The notes below the pieces were generated by a model, which was not told the DNA's origin, made no database searches, and was given only the letters and a program-made list of their open reading frames with translations. Shown here piece after piece: positions 6,325 through 12,908 of a stretch of 20,616 nt of DNA; positions within the stretch are counted from its first letter, which is position 1, and every line of letters starts with the position of its first letter. The stretch is from NCBI GenBank assembly GCA_038211475.1, contig JBBQVN010000058.1, positions 1 to 20,616 on the forward strand. The letters run 5' to 3'. This stretch comes from JANYBT01 sp038211475. Its GTDB lineage: Bacteria; Acidobacteriota; Terriglobia; Terriglobales; Acidobacteriaceae. The position numbers and the translations under genes are program-made.

Positions 6325-6573
6325 GTGAAGAAGATCCTCTTTACCGTCCCTGCTCGCGCCGATGACCGCCGCATCGACCGCGACACCGCCCTGCGCATCC
6401 TCACCACTCTCAACCGCTTCGCCGAGACGGGCGAAGGTGACATCAAGAAGCTGCAAGGAGACTCCGGCGAGCTGCGACTGCGCGTCGGCGACCACCGCGT
6501 CCGCTTCACCGAAGAACCCCAGGAGATCCTCCTTATCCACTCCGTAAGACATCGCTCCGAAGCCTACCGCTAA
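6325..6573 (+). CDS. RelE/ParE-superfamily toxin
   Basis: The 82-residue product fits the RelE/ParE fold. An N-terminal strand (KKILFTVPARAD) is followed by helices with RIDRDTALRILTTLNRFAETG, then the typical GDIKKLQGDSGELRLRVGDHRVRF beta-sheet core, and the terminal VRHRSEAYR with the His-Arg-Tyr residues often seen in this subgroup. RelE members cut mRNA at the ribosome and ParE members poison gyrase; sequence alone does not separate them here. The start is GTG at 6325, since no ATG is available, with a weak GGA 6 bases upstream. It lies 11 bases after the antitoxin stop codon, so the two are cotranscribed. Codon use is C-ending, as in its partner. Confidence 0.85.
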   Translation: MKKILFTVPARADDRRIDRDTALRILTTLNRFAETGEGDIKKLQGDSGELRLRVGDHRVRFTEEPQEILLIHSVRHRSEAYR

Positions 6574-6818
6574 CCCTCATCTAACAACACCGGACAGAAA
6601 CCTCGCGTGCTTTGTATGGGGTGGACCATGCGGCCGCAACTAGCGTGGGAGGAAGCATTCGGCAAGTGATGGAACGCTGGTATCCCGGTGGACAATCCTC
6701 TTTTAGTTGATCCAGCGGTTGATCCAACGCACGAGTGGCTCCGAAGAGCCGGACGATATACTGAAAGGTCAGTTCGCGACTCGAGCGGAACGGGATCAAA
6801 GACGTTGAAAGGGTGGGG
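6574..6818. other. intergenic region before the GH57 gene, no gene seen
   Basis: The 245 bases hold a small hairpin GGCTC-CGAA-GAGCC (6737-6750) followed by TATACT (6757-6762), a possible -10 box about 57 bases before the GH57 start with no good -35. Nothing else stands out. Confidence 0.4.
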
Positions 6819-9068
6819 ATGGGGACACTTCGGGTAGTGGTGCTGTGGCATCAGCATCAGCCGTATTACAAAGACCTGGTGGGCGGAGAATACCGGCTGC
6901 CGTGGACGCGAATGCACGCGCTGAAAGACTACTACGGCATGGTGAAACTGCTGGACGAGTTCCCTGCCCTTCATCAGACGTTTAACCTAGTGCCGTCGCT
7001 CATGGTGCAGATCCAGGATTACGCGGACGGGACGGCGAGCGATCCGTTTCTGAGAGTGGCCGCCAAGCCAGCGAAGGATTTGACGCCGGAAGAACAACGG
7101 TTTGCGCTGCAGTACCTGTTTCAAGCCAATGCAGTGAACCTGATTGGGCGGTATCCGCGGTACCGAGAGCTGTGGGAGCAGTTTCGGGCTTCGGGGGACT
7201 CGCCAGAAAAAGCCGCAAAATATTTTCAGGCGCACGAATATACCGACCTGCAGGTCCTATCGCAACTTGCGTGGTTCGACGAATTTTTTCTGGAAGACCC
7301 GGAGGTGGCCGCGCTTGTAAAGAAGAAGCGCAATTACACGCTGGAAGACCAGGCGTTTGTGATTGCGCGGGAGCGGGAATTGATGGGCAGGATTTTGCCG
7401 GCGCATGCGAAGGCGGCGGAGCGAGGCGGGATCGAGATTTCGACCTCGCCGTTTTACCACCCCATTCTGCCGCTGGTGTGCGATACCAACGCCGGGGCAC
7501 AGTCGTCACCGGGATTGCCGCTACCGCAGAACCGCTACCAACAGCCGGACGACGCACGCGAGCAGATAGTGCGCGGACTCGACCTGCACGAGAAGGTGAT
7601 GGGGAAACGGCCGCGGGGAATGTGGCCGTCGGAGGGTAGCGTATCAGAAGAGGTGTTAGCCATCGCGGCTCGCTGCGGGGTGAAGTGGATGGCGACGGAC
7701 GAGGGAGTGCTGGGGCGGAGCCTGGGAGTGTTCTTTGCGCGGGATGGCGGGGGACGACTGCCGCATGACCAGGCGCATAAGCTGTACAACGTGTATCGCT
7801 ACGAAAAGGCGGGCACGGGGATGAAGATGATCTTTCGCGACCACACCCTGAGCGACTTGATTGGTTTTGTGTATTCGGGGATGAAGCCGAAGGAAGCAGC
7901 GGGGCATTTGCTGAAGAACATTCGGGAAGCGGCCCGGCCGGTGCTCGAAAGCGGGCGGGATGCGATGGTGCCGATCATTTTGGATGGCGAGAATGCGTGG
8001 GAATATTATCCGAAATCGGGGCGGGAATTTTTGCGGCGTTTCTACGAGGGGCTGCAGAACGAGCCAGGGTTGGAGGCGGTGACGGTGTCGGAGGCGGTGG
8101 AACGACATCGGGATCCGGCGGAGTTGGGCGGGCTGGTGCCGGGATCGTGGATCAGCGCGAACTTCAACGTGTGGATAGGAGCGCCGGAAGACAACAAGGC
8201 CTGGGACTATTTGTATCAGGCAAGGAAGTACTACGAGGAGCACTCTGGGGCGGCCAGCGAAGCGCAGCGCAAGCTGGCGTATGAAGAGATTCTGATCGCG
8301 GAGGGCAGCGACTGGAACTGGTGGTATGGGCCGGAGCATCACTCGGCGAACGACCGGGATTTCGACGAGTTGTATCGGAAGCATCTGTCGAACGTGTATC
8401 AGGCACTAGGGGGAATACCGCCTGATTACCTGGCGCAGCCGATCGCGGGAGGAGTAGGGAGGCCGTCGTTCACACCACAGTCGGCATACATCCGACCCAA
8501 GGTGACGGGCGAGATGATCCGCTACTTCGAGTGGATGGGGGCGGCGAGGTACACCTCAGACCAGCGCTCGGGCGCGATGCACGGGAAACAGTACCTATTG
8601 GATTCGGTGTATGCGGGGATAGACGAGAGCAGAGTGTATGGACGGCTGGATTTCGCGGGAAAAGTGCCGCAGGAAGACTTCGATGTGGTGGTGAATTTGG
8701 AGGCGTGGGCGAAGCAGGAAACGAAACCGCGGCGAGCTTGGAGACTTGGGATGGCGGTAACTGGGGGGCGAGTGAAGTCGTGGCAGGCGGAGCAGGAGGG
8801 AGAGAAGACGGCGAGCGCGGGCGGGGAGGCCAAGGCCGCGTTGGAAAAGAATTTCGAATTCAGCTTACCGCTGGCGTGGCTGGATGCGGTGCCGATGCCG
8901 CCAGAGATGTTGGGGGCTGCAGCGGAAGGCCAGCCGGCACCGGTGTCGCGAGTGCGGTTGAGGTTTAGCCTGTGGGAGAACAATCTGCCAGTGGATGCGT
9001 TGCCGCTGGAAGGTTGGATCGAGCTGGCGGTGGTGACGGAAGAAAACCTGGAATCTACGGATTATTAG
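6819..9068 (+). CDS. glycoside hydrolase family 57 protein (alpha-glucan-active)
   Basis: GH57 enzymes are retaining alpha-glycosidases and branching enzymes with a (beta/alpha)7 barrel. The N terminus carries VVLWHQHQPYYKD, the first GH57 conserved region. RGMWPSEGSVSEEV (Glu at about residue 272) matches the nucleophile region, and FRDHTLSDLIGF (Asp at about 341) matches the acid/base region. ILDGENAWEYYP and DWNWWYG supply later conserved aromatic motifs. The length of about 749 residues includes a C-terminal beta-rich part after residue 530. I prefer ATG at 6819, with AAAGGG 5 bases upstream, over the in-frame GTG at 6813. The likely substrate is glycogen, maltodextrin or a related polymer, but hydrolysis versus transfer cannot be decided. 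There is no signal peptide, so it acts in the cytoplasm. No neighbouring carbohydrate genes are present. Confidence 0.92.
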   Translation: MGTLRVVVLWHQHQPYYKDLVGGEYRLPWTRMHALKDYYGMVKLLDEFPALHQTFNLVPSLMVQIQDYADGTASDPFLRVAAKPAKDLTPEEQRFALQYLFQANAVNLIGRYPRYRELWEQFRASGDSPEKAAKYFQAHEYTDLQVLSQLAWFDEFFLEDPEVAALVKKKRNYTLEDQAFVIARERELMGRILPAHAKAAERGGIEISTSPFYHPILPLVCDTNAGAQSSPGLPLPQNRYQQPDDAREQIVRGLDLHEKVMGKRPRGMWPSEGSVSEEVLAIAARCGVKWMATDEGVLGRSLGVFFARDGGGRLPHDQAHKLYNVYRYEKAGTGMKMIFRDHTLSDLIGFVYSGMKPKEAAGHLLKNIREAARPVLESGRDAMVPIILDGENAWEYYPKSGREFLRRFYEGLQNEPGLEAVTVSEAVERHRDPAELGGLVPGSWISANFNVWIGAPEDNKAWDYLYQARKYYEEHSGAASEAQRKLAYEEILIAEGSDWNWWYGPEHHSANDRDFDELYRKHLSNVYQALGGIPPDYLAQPIAGGVGRPSFTPQSAYIRPKVTGEMIRYFEWMGAARYTSDQRSGAMHGKQYLLDSVYAGIDESRVYGRLDFAGKVPQEDFDVVVNLEAWAKQETKPRRAWRLGMAVTGGRVKSWQAEQEGEKTASAGGEAKAALEKNFEFSLPLAWLDAVPMPPEMLGAAAEGQPAPVSRVRLRFSLWENNLPVDALPLEGWIELAVVTEENLESTDY

Positions 9069-9122
9069 CGGGACTACGGTTTGGACGACGCGAGGGAGAT
9101 TGGCGGGGATCCATCGCGCCGA

Positions 9123-9147
9123 GGTTCCAGTCCGGACCGCATTTTTT
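9123..9147 (+). terminator. possible terminator after the GH57 gene
   Basis: GGTTCC (9123-9128) pairs with GGACC (9134-9138) with one bulged T. Six T's (9142-9147) follow after GCA. It lies between convergent genes. The stem is short, hence the modest confidence. Confidence 0.4.
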
Positions 9148-9206
9148 GAGTCAGTGTCAAGGGCGTTCGCCACAGAGGGCACGAGGGACACTGGGCAAAG
9201 CCAACG

Positions 9207-9884
9207 TCAAAGTGGACCGCCCCAGGAGTCGGCAAATACTGTGCGACTCATGGGGAAGCGTCCGGCGAAAAGTTTGTCGGGACCGCTGAGGCGACCGATG
9301 GCTAGCAAGGCGACTACCCTGACGTGATCGGGAATGCCGAGCGTGGCGCGGACTTTGTCTTCGTAAAAACCTTCCATGGGTGCAGTGTCATAGCCGAGGA
9401 CTTCGGCCATCCACATCATGGTAGTGAAGGCGATCATGGTTTGCCGGTTGACCCAGACGGCAAAATCGGGAGCGACTCCACTCGCCACACCCGGGGCGGA
9501 CTCGAAAAACTTGGTCACTTTAGCGCGGGTGCTCTCGAGTCTTTTCTCGTCGTTGAAACCATGTTGGCGGGAGAGCTGAAGAACTTCGTCGAGGTCGCCG
9601 TTGCGCCAGGCTTCGGGATCACCACAGGCGACGATGACGACGGGGGCTTCTTCCACTTTCGGCTGGGACATGGCGGCCTCGCGGAGGCGCTTGCGCTGCG
9701 CAGGATCGCGAACGACCACGAAGCGCCAGGGTTGCAGGTTATAACCGCTGGGGGCCGCTAGCCCGGCTTCAAGAATCGTTTGGAGGTCGGAATCCGGGAC
9801 GGGGTCAGAGAGGAAATGGGGAGTGGCGCGGCGGTCGCGGACGGCTTCGGAGAAAGTTTTCCGGGTGGGAATCGGTTGAGACAT
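9207..9884 (-). CDS. nitroreductase-family FMN-dependent oxidoreductase
   Basis: The 225-residue protein has the nitroreductase-fold layout. RRATPHFLSDPVP near the N terminus corresponds to the FMN phosphate-binding RRS/T motif. AAPSGYNLQPWRFVVV is the conserved S-x-N-x-Q-PW segment, TMMWMAEVLGYDTAPMEGF is the central helix and loop near the flavin, and LGIPDHVRVVALLAIG is the C-terminal conserved strand. Such enzymes use NAD(P)H to reduce nitro, quinone or flavin substrates. I chose ATG at 9884; a TTG at 9905 would extend it by seven residues. It follows the LLM-class monooxygenase gene after 26 bases and is surely cotranscribed, so it may supply reduced FMN or act on the same substrate (inference). 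Confidence 0.9.
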   Translation of the reverse strand: MSQPIPTRKTFSEAVRDRRATPHFLSDPVPDSDLQTILEAGLAAPSGYNLQPWRFVVVRDPAQRKRLREAAMSQPKVEEAPVVIVACGDPEAWRNGDLDEVLQLSRQHGFNDEKRLESTRAKVTKFFESAPGVASGVAPDFAVWVNRQTMIAFTTMMWMAEVLGYDTAPMEGFYEDKVRATLGIPDHVRVVALLAIGRLSGPDKLFAGRFPMSRTVFADSWGGPL

Positions 9885-9910
9885 AGGTCGTAATCCTCGC
9901 CCCAAGTATC

Positions 9911-11023
9911 TCAGTTTTTAAATTTCTGGCGCAGCCCTTTTTTTTCCAGGCGTGGGATGACTTCGTCGCGGAAGTAGGGAAATTCCTGGACGTAATCGAC
10001 GAAGCTTAGGGTGGTGCCAGCGAAACCGGAAGCGGTAATCTTTTCCATTTCAGCAGCGATGGAGTCGGGGTCCCCGATGAGGGGGTAGGTGCCGTGTCCA
10101 GCGGCGAAGCGGCCGCGGAGGGTTCTAAGGGCTTCGGCAGGAAAAGACTGAGCGTGCATGCCCTGGAGGCGCATCAGGTTGTCAACCGCGCCCCAATCGG
10201 CGAGTTCCTCAGCATAGTGGTGGAGATAATCTTCGGCTTCCTTTTTGGTGGGGCGGCAAACCACGTGGCAAAGAGTGAAGACGCCGGTGTTGCGTCCCAT
10301 CGCGGCTGCCTTGGCCTTGATGTCGTCCACCTCAGTTTTGGATTGTTCGAGATCGACAGAAATGGCGAAGAGGAAATCGGCGTTGCGAGTGGCGAACTGG
10401 CGCCCTTCTCCGGAACCAGCGGCATTCATGATTGGGGGGTTGCCGTCGAAGGGGCGGGGAAATCCGTAAACGCCTTTGAGATGAAAGAAGGCGCCGTCCC
10501 AATCGAAGGGACCGTCGTGATTCCAGATGCGAGTGACCACATCGAACCACTCCTGGGCCAAGGCGTAGCGGTCGGAATGCTTTTCAGGGAGTTTGACGCC
10601 GAAGGCATCATACTCGGGCTTGTTCCATCCTGCGACGACGTTGAGACCGAGGCGACCGTGGCCAAGCTGGTCGGCGGTGGCACACTGCTTGGCGGCAACG
10701 ACCGGGTGGATGAAAGCGGTGTGGACCGTCGCGAAAATGTTAATGCGCTTGGTGTGGGCGAGGAGCCCGGTGGCCCAGGTGATGGTCTCCAATACGCTGC
10801 CGTGGAAGTCAGTCTCGCCGCCATAGCCGATCCAGCGGGCGATGGGGAGCAAGAACTCTATGCCGGCGTCGTCGGCGAGTTGCGCGAGGCGGATATTGTT
10901 GTCCCAGGAATTGACCCAGCGCTCGGGAGCTTTGGTGACGGACATTCCACCGGAGCAGTTGGGGGAAAAGAAACCGAGCTTGAGCTGGTTGGAATTCAAG
11001 ATTGGAGATTGGTTGCGACCCAT
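9911..11023 (-). CDS. LLM-class flavin-dependent monooxygenase (RutA/SsuD-like)
   Basis: This 370-residue protein matches the bacterial luciferase-like superfamily, in the branch containing the pyrimidine oxygenase RutA and alkanesulfonate/sulfone monooxygenases. Signatures are LPIARWIGYGGETDFHGS, the conserved region INIFATVHTAFIHPVVAAKQ with ATADQLGHGRLGLNVVAGWNKPEY, the flavin-site segment PPIMNAAGSGEGRQFATRNAD, and the late GTTLSFVDYVQEFPYF. It should form a TIM barrel in the cytoplasm and oxygenate a small N- or S-containing compound using FMNH2 from a partner reductase. The ATG at 11023 is preceded by GAGG about 5 bases away. The next gene is a nitroreductase. RutB, RutC, RutD and RutF are absent, so I do not call it rutA. 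Confidence 0.92.
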   Translation of the reverse strand: MGRNQSPILNSNQLKLGFFSPNCSGGMSVTKAPERWVNSWDNNIRLAQLADDAGIEFLLPIARWIGYGGETDFHGSVLETITWATGLLAHTKRINIFATVHTAFIHPVVAAKQCATADQLGHGRLGLNVVAGWNKPEYDAFGVKLPEKHSDRYALAQEWFDVVTRIWNHDGPFDWDGAFFHLKGVYGFPRPFDGNPPIMNAAGSGEGRQFATRNADFLFAISVDLEQSKTEVDDIKAKAAAMGRNTGVFTLCHVVCRPTKKEAEDYLHHYAEELADWGAVDNLMRLQGMHAQSFPAEALRTLRGRFAAGHGTYPLIGDPDSIAAEMEKITASGFAGTTLSFVDYVQEFPYFRDEVIPRLEKKGLRQKFKN

Positions 11024-11066
11024 GGGACCTCGTTATTTTCTAGTTCGAAAGCAACGTAAGAAAGTA

Positions 11067-11150
11067 CACCACAGGGAGAGTCGGGGTCTAGGAGGTGTTT
11101 GAGCACAGTTTCGAGTTTCGAGTTTCGGGTTTCGAGCTTCTAGACCGGCG
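11067..11150. repeat. dispersed intergenic repeats: CACCACAGGG and TTCGAGT/TTCGGGT array (copy 2)
   Basis: CACCACAGGG (11067-11076) matches the copies at 1785 and 1834. The array at 11109-11136 contains a 20-base stretch (11117-11136) identical to 2663-2682, and AGACCGGCG (11142-11150) matches 2681-2689. A CCTTCGCTGCGCTCAGGATGG word follows at about 11178-11198. Confidence 0.72.
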
Positions 11151-11215
11151 GGTGCGGGTGCGCGGAGGAAAGCAGGTCCTTCGCTGCGCTCAGGATGGCA
11201 AGGGCAAGTTCGTGT

Positions 11216-11854
11216 CTATTGGCCGGTGGTTGCGGCCAGGATTACCATCGGCCGGTTTAGTTCGAAGATTAGCTCGGTGCCTTCGGGAACGGTGGCAGAG
11301 CGGCGACGGACTAGCCATTGGGTGACGGTGGCGCCGCCGCCGATCGCGCCGCCGATCAGCACGCCGGGGCCGGAGCCGATGAGGCCACCAATTAACATGC
11401 CACTGCCGGTTCCCATCCCAATCTTGGTGAGGTCTTTGCCGTCATGGCCGGGACCCTTGATCTGGCCTTCTTCATTGACGTCGAAACCGCGGCGAATGTC
11501 GGTGTCCACCAAAGTGGCGGTGAGCAAGAGGCGAGTGCCATCGGGCAGGACGAGGGCTTCGGGAAGGATGCCGATGGCAGGCTTGCCGCGGAAACGCCGG
11601 GGCTGAGACAGGGTAGTGATACGGCCCGTCAACAGAGAGCCCACGGGAACGACGGTCTTACCGTCGAGCGAAACCGCCTCGGTGATCTGTCCTTGAAAAC
11701 GGTCGCCGGCCTTGTTCTGGGCGGTGGATATCTTGCTACCGAGACGCATGCGGAGGGCGGTACCCTCGGGCAGACTGGTCTGGGCAAACGCGACTGAGGT
11801 CAGAAGGACTGAGGTAACAAGCAATGAAGTCAAGAGCAAGAGTAGTTTTTTCAT
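11216..11854 (-). CDS. secreted protein with glycine-zipper segment, function unknown
   Basis: The 212-residue product starts at an ATG with GGAGG 4 bases upstream; in-frame sequence further upstream is unsupported. Residues 1-24 are a Sec signal peptide (KKLLLLLTSLLVTSVLLTSVAFA before Q25). The middle (about 28-115) reads as beta-rich, with SLPEGTALRMRLGSKISTA, VVPVGSLLTGRI and LPDGTRLLLTATLVD. This resembles the soluble domain seen in TrbI/VirB10-like and acidobacterial exported proteins, a loose resemblance only. A Gly-rich segment (GTGSGMLIGGLIGSGPGVLI, about 146-165, plus GGAIGGGA) could insert in a membrane as a glycine zipper. A final strand (VPEGTELIFELNRPMVI) repeats the N-terminal PEGT motif. 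It is probably an envelope protein. It diverges from the Spy-like gene across 380 bases. Confidence 0.75.
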   Translation of the reverse strand: MKKLLLLLTSLLVTSVLLTSVAFAQTSLPEGTALRMRLGSKISTAQNKAGDRFQGQITEAVSLDGKTVVPVGSLLTGRITTLSQPRRFRGKPAIGILPEALVLPDGTRLLLTATLVDTDIRRGFDVNEEGQIKGPGHDGKDLTKIGMGTGSGMLIGGLIGSGPGVLIGGAIGGGATVTQWLVRRRSATVPEGTELIFELNRPMVILAATTGQ

Positions 11855-11980
11855 AGTGCCTCCGAAAGGTGTGGCGATCACAGAGTCAGGGTTTTGGCGA
11901 TCGCATTGCTTCCAATACTGGATCCCGAACTGTCTCGCTGGGGTTTCGCTCTGCGATGGTTCCCCGTTTGGCGCGGTCCG

Positions 11981-12011
11981 GCTGAATTGAAGCGCTTCGA
12001 TATGATTCAGC
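11981..12011. repeat. nested palindrome in the divergent regulatory region
   Basis: Outer arms GCTGAAT (11981-11987) and ATTCAGC (12005-12011) enclose the perfect 10-base palindrome GAAGCGCTTC (11989-11998). It could be a regulator-binding site or a hairpin. Confidence 0.6.
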
Positions 12012-12135
12012 ATCTTGTGACCTAGCACCTGGAGAGAAGAATAAAGCAGGGGAAGCGACCCAACAACGGAGAATGCAACTGAGAACCAGCGAAGGTACGG
12101 GAATGGGGGGGCAGAAGGTTGAGGGTATTTACAAA

Positions 12136-12166
12136 TCTTTACCGCGGTTGACCGACTCTTTACCGC
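12136..12166. promoter_or_regulatory. 10-bp direct repeat, 21-bp period, putative operator of the Spy-like gene
   Basis: TCTTTACCGC occurs at 12136-12145 and 12157-12166, exactly 21 bases (two helical turns) apart on the same DNA face, with CGGTTGACCG between. It lies 69 bases upstream of the Spy-like ATG. This spacing suits a dimeric activator such as an OmpR/PhoB-type response regulator (inference). Confidence 0.5.
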
Positions 12167-12234
12167 ACGAGGAAGAGAGAAGTGTTCTGATGTGAGTGGA
12201 CAGGCGATTCGGACTGAACGCCTGAGGAGGAAAA

Positions 12235-12744
12235 ATGAAATTCAAGATTAACAAGTCTCTAGTAATGGGCTTGGTGCTGGTAGTGGCAGGCGCGGTCGCG
12301 TTTTCGCAGACCGCGATGAAAACCCATGGCGACCATGAGCGTGGGTTCGGCGAACACATGCTGCATTTCTTCACTGATTATTTGGACTTGACGGCTGACC
12401 AGCAAACCCAGGCAAAAGCCATCATGGACAAAGAAATGCCAACCATGAAACCGCTGATGGAGCAGATGAAACAGGGGCATGAGCAACTGAATCAACTGAC
12501 GTTCAGCGGCCCTTTTGATGAAGCCAAGGCACGCGCGGTGGCTTCGCAAATCGGACAAACCACCACCGAAATGGCAGTGCTGCACGCGCGGATGCAAGCG
12601 GAGATGATCCAGGTGCTGACGCCAGAACAGAAGACGAAGTTGCAGAAGTTCATGAGCGAGAACGAAGGCGGAATGATGCACAAGATGATGCACGGCGGGA
12701 TGCACGACATGCATGGCGCGCCTCCTCCGGACGGTGTGAAGTAA
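12235..12744 (+). CDS. Spy/CpxP-like periplasmic protein with Met/His-rich tail
   Basis: The 169-residue protein starts after a strong GAGGAGG site. It has a signal peptide of about 24 residues (VMGLVLVVAGAVAFS), then an all-helical region with two LTxxQ motifs, LTADQQTQ (about residue 52) and LTPEQKTKL (about 129). These define the Spy/CpxP/CnrX-like family of periplasmic chaperones and metal sensors. The last 30 residues carry GGMMHKMMHGGMHDMHG, seven Met and five His in 17 residues, a pattern that binds copper or silver in other proteins. It therefore probably protects the envelope from metal or misfolding stress; which of the two is inference. A spaced direct repeat upstream suggests activated expression, and a strong terminator follows, so the gene is monocistronic. 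Confidence 0.85.
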   Translation: MKFKINKSLVMGLVLVVAGAVAFSQTAMKTHGDHERGFGEHMLHFFTDYLDLTADQQTQAKAIMDKEMPTMKPLMEQMKQGHEQLNQLTFSGPFDEAKARAVASQIGQTTTEMAVLHARMQAEMIQVLTPEQKTKLQKFMSENEGGMMHKMMHGGMHDMHGAPPPDGVK

Positions 12745-12759
12745 GACTGCTTTCCCCAC

Positions 12760-12789
12760 GGAGCGGCGAAAATCGCCGCTCCTTTTTTT
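12760..12789 (+). terminator. intrinsic terminator of the Spy-like gene
   Basis: A perfect 10-bp stem, GGAGCGGCGA (12760-12769) with TCGCCGCTCC (12773-12782), has an AAA loop and seven T's (12783-12789). It lies 16 bases after the stop codon. Confidence 0.93.
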
Positions 12790-12883
12790 GGCGCGAATTA
12801 ACCCCAGAAGACGGGGATAACTCTCCGCACCTACCCGACGGGTGCTAGTCGCGGGCGTGACTCCGGGTCGAGCTTTGAGTTGG

Positions 12884-12889
12884 TACAAT
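12884..12889 (+). promoter_or_regulatory. -10-like box before the ABC exporter
   Basis: TACAAT lies 19 bases before the ATG at 12909. No good -35 is seen at normal spacing and no Shine-Dalgarno site precedes the start, so this is a weak prediction. Confidence 0.3.
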
Positions 12890-12908
12890 CGCATCTAGTT
12901 ACCAGCGC

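Larger units (their letters stand above)
11855..12234. other. divergent intergenic region between the glycine-zipper and Spy-like genes
   Basis: I see no gene here. It contains GGCGATC twice near the minus-strand start (about 11873 and 11897), a nested palindrome at 11981-12011 and a 10-bp direct repeat at 12136-12166. It probably carries control sites for both flanking genes. Confidence 0.55.

Noticed and set aside
9207..11023. rut pyrimidine-degradation operon
   Set aside because: Only RutA-like and nitroreductase-like proteins are present, the latter is not close to RutE, and rutB/C/D/F are missing.
10094..11059. 321-codon plus-strand frame
   Set aside because: It is the exact antisense of the well-supported LLM monooxygenase gene. 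Long antisense frames are expected from strong third-position bias.
12136..12166. CpxR box upstream of the Spy-like gene
   Set aside because: The direct repeat contains GTAAA on the other strand, but the period is 21 bp rather than the CpxR GTAAA-N5-GTAAA spacing.
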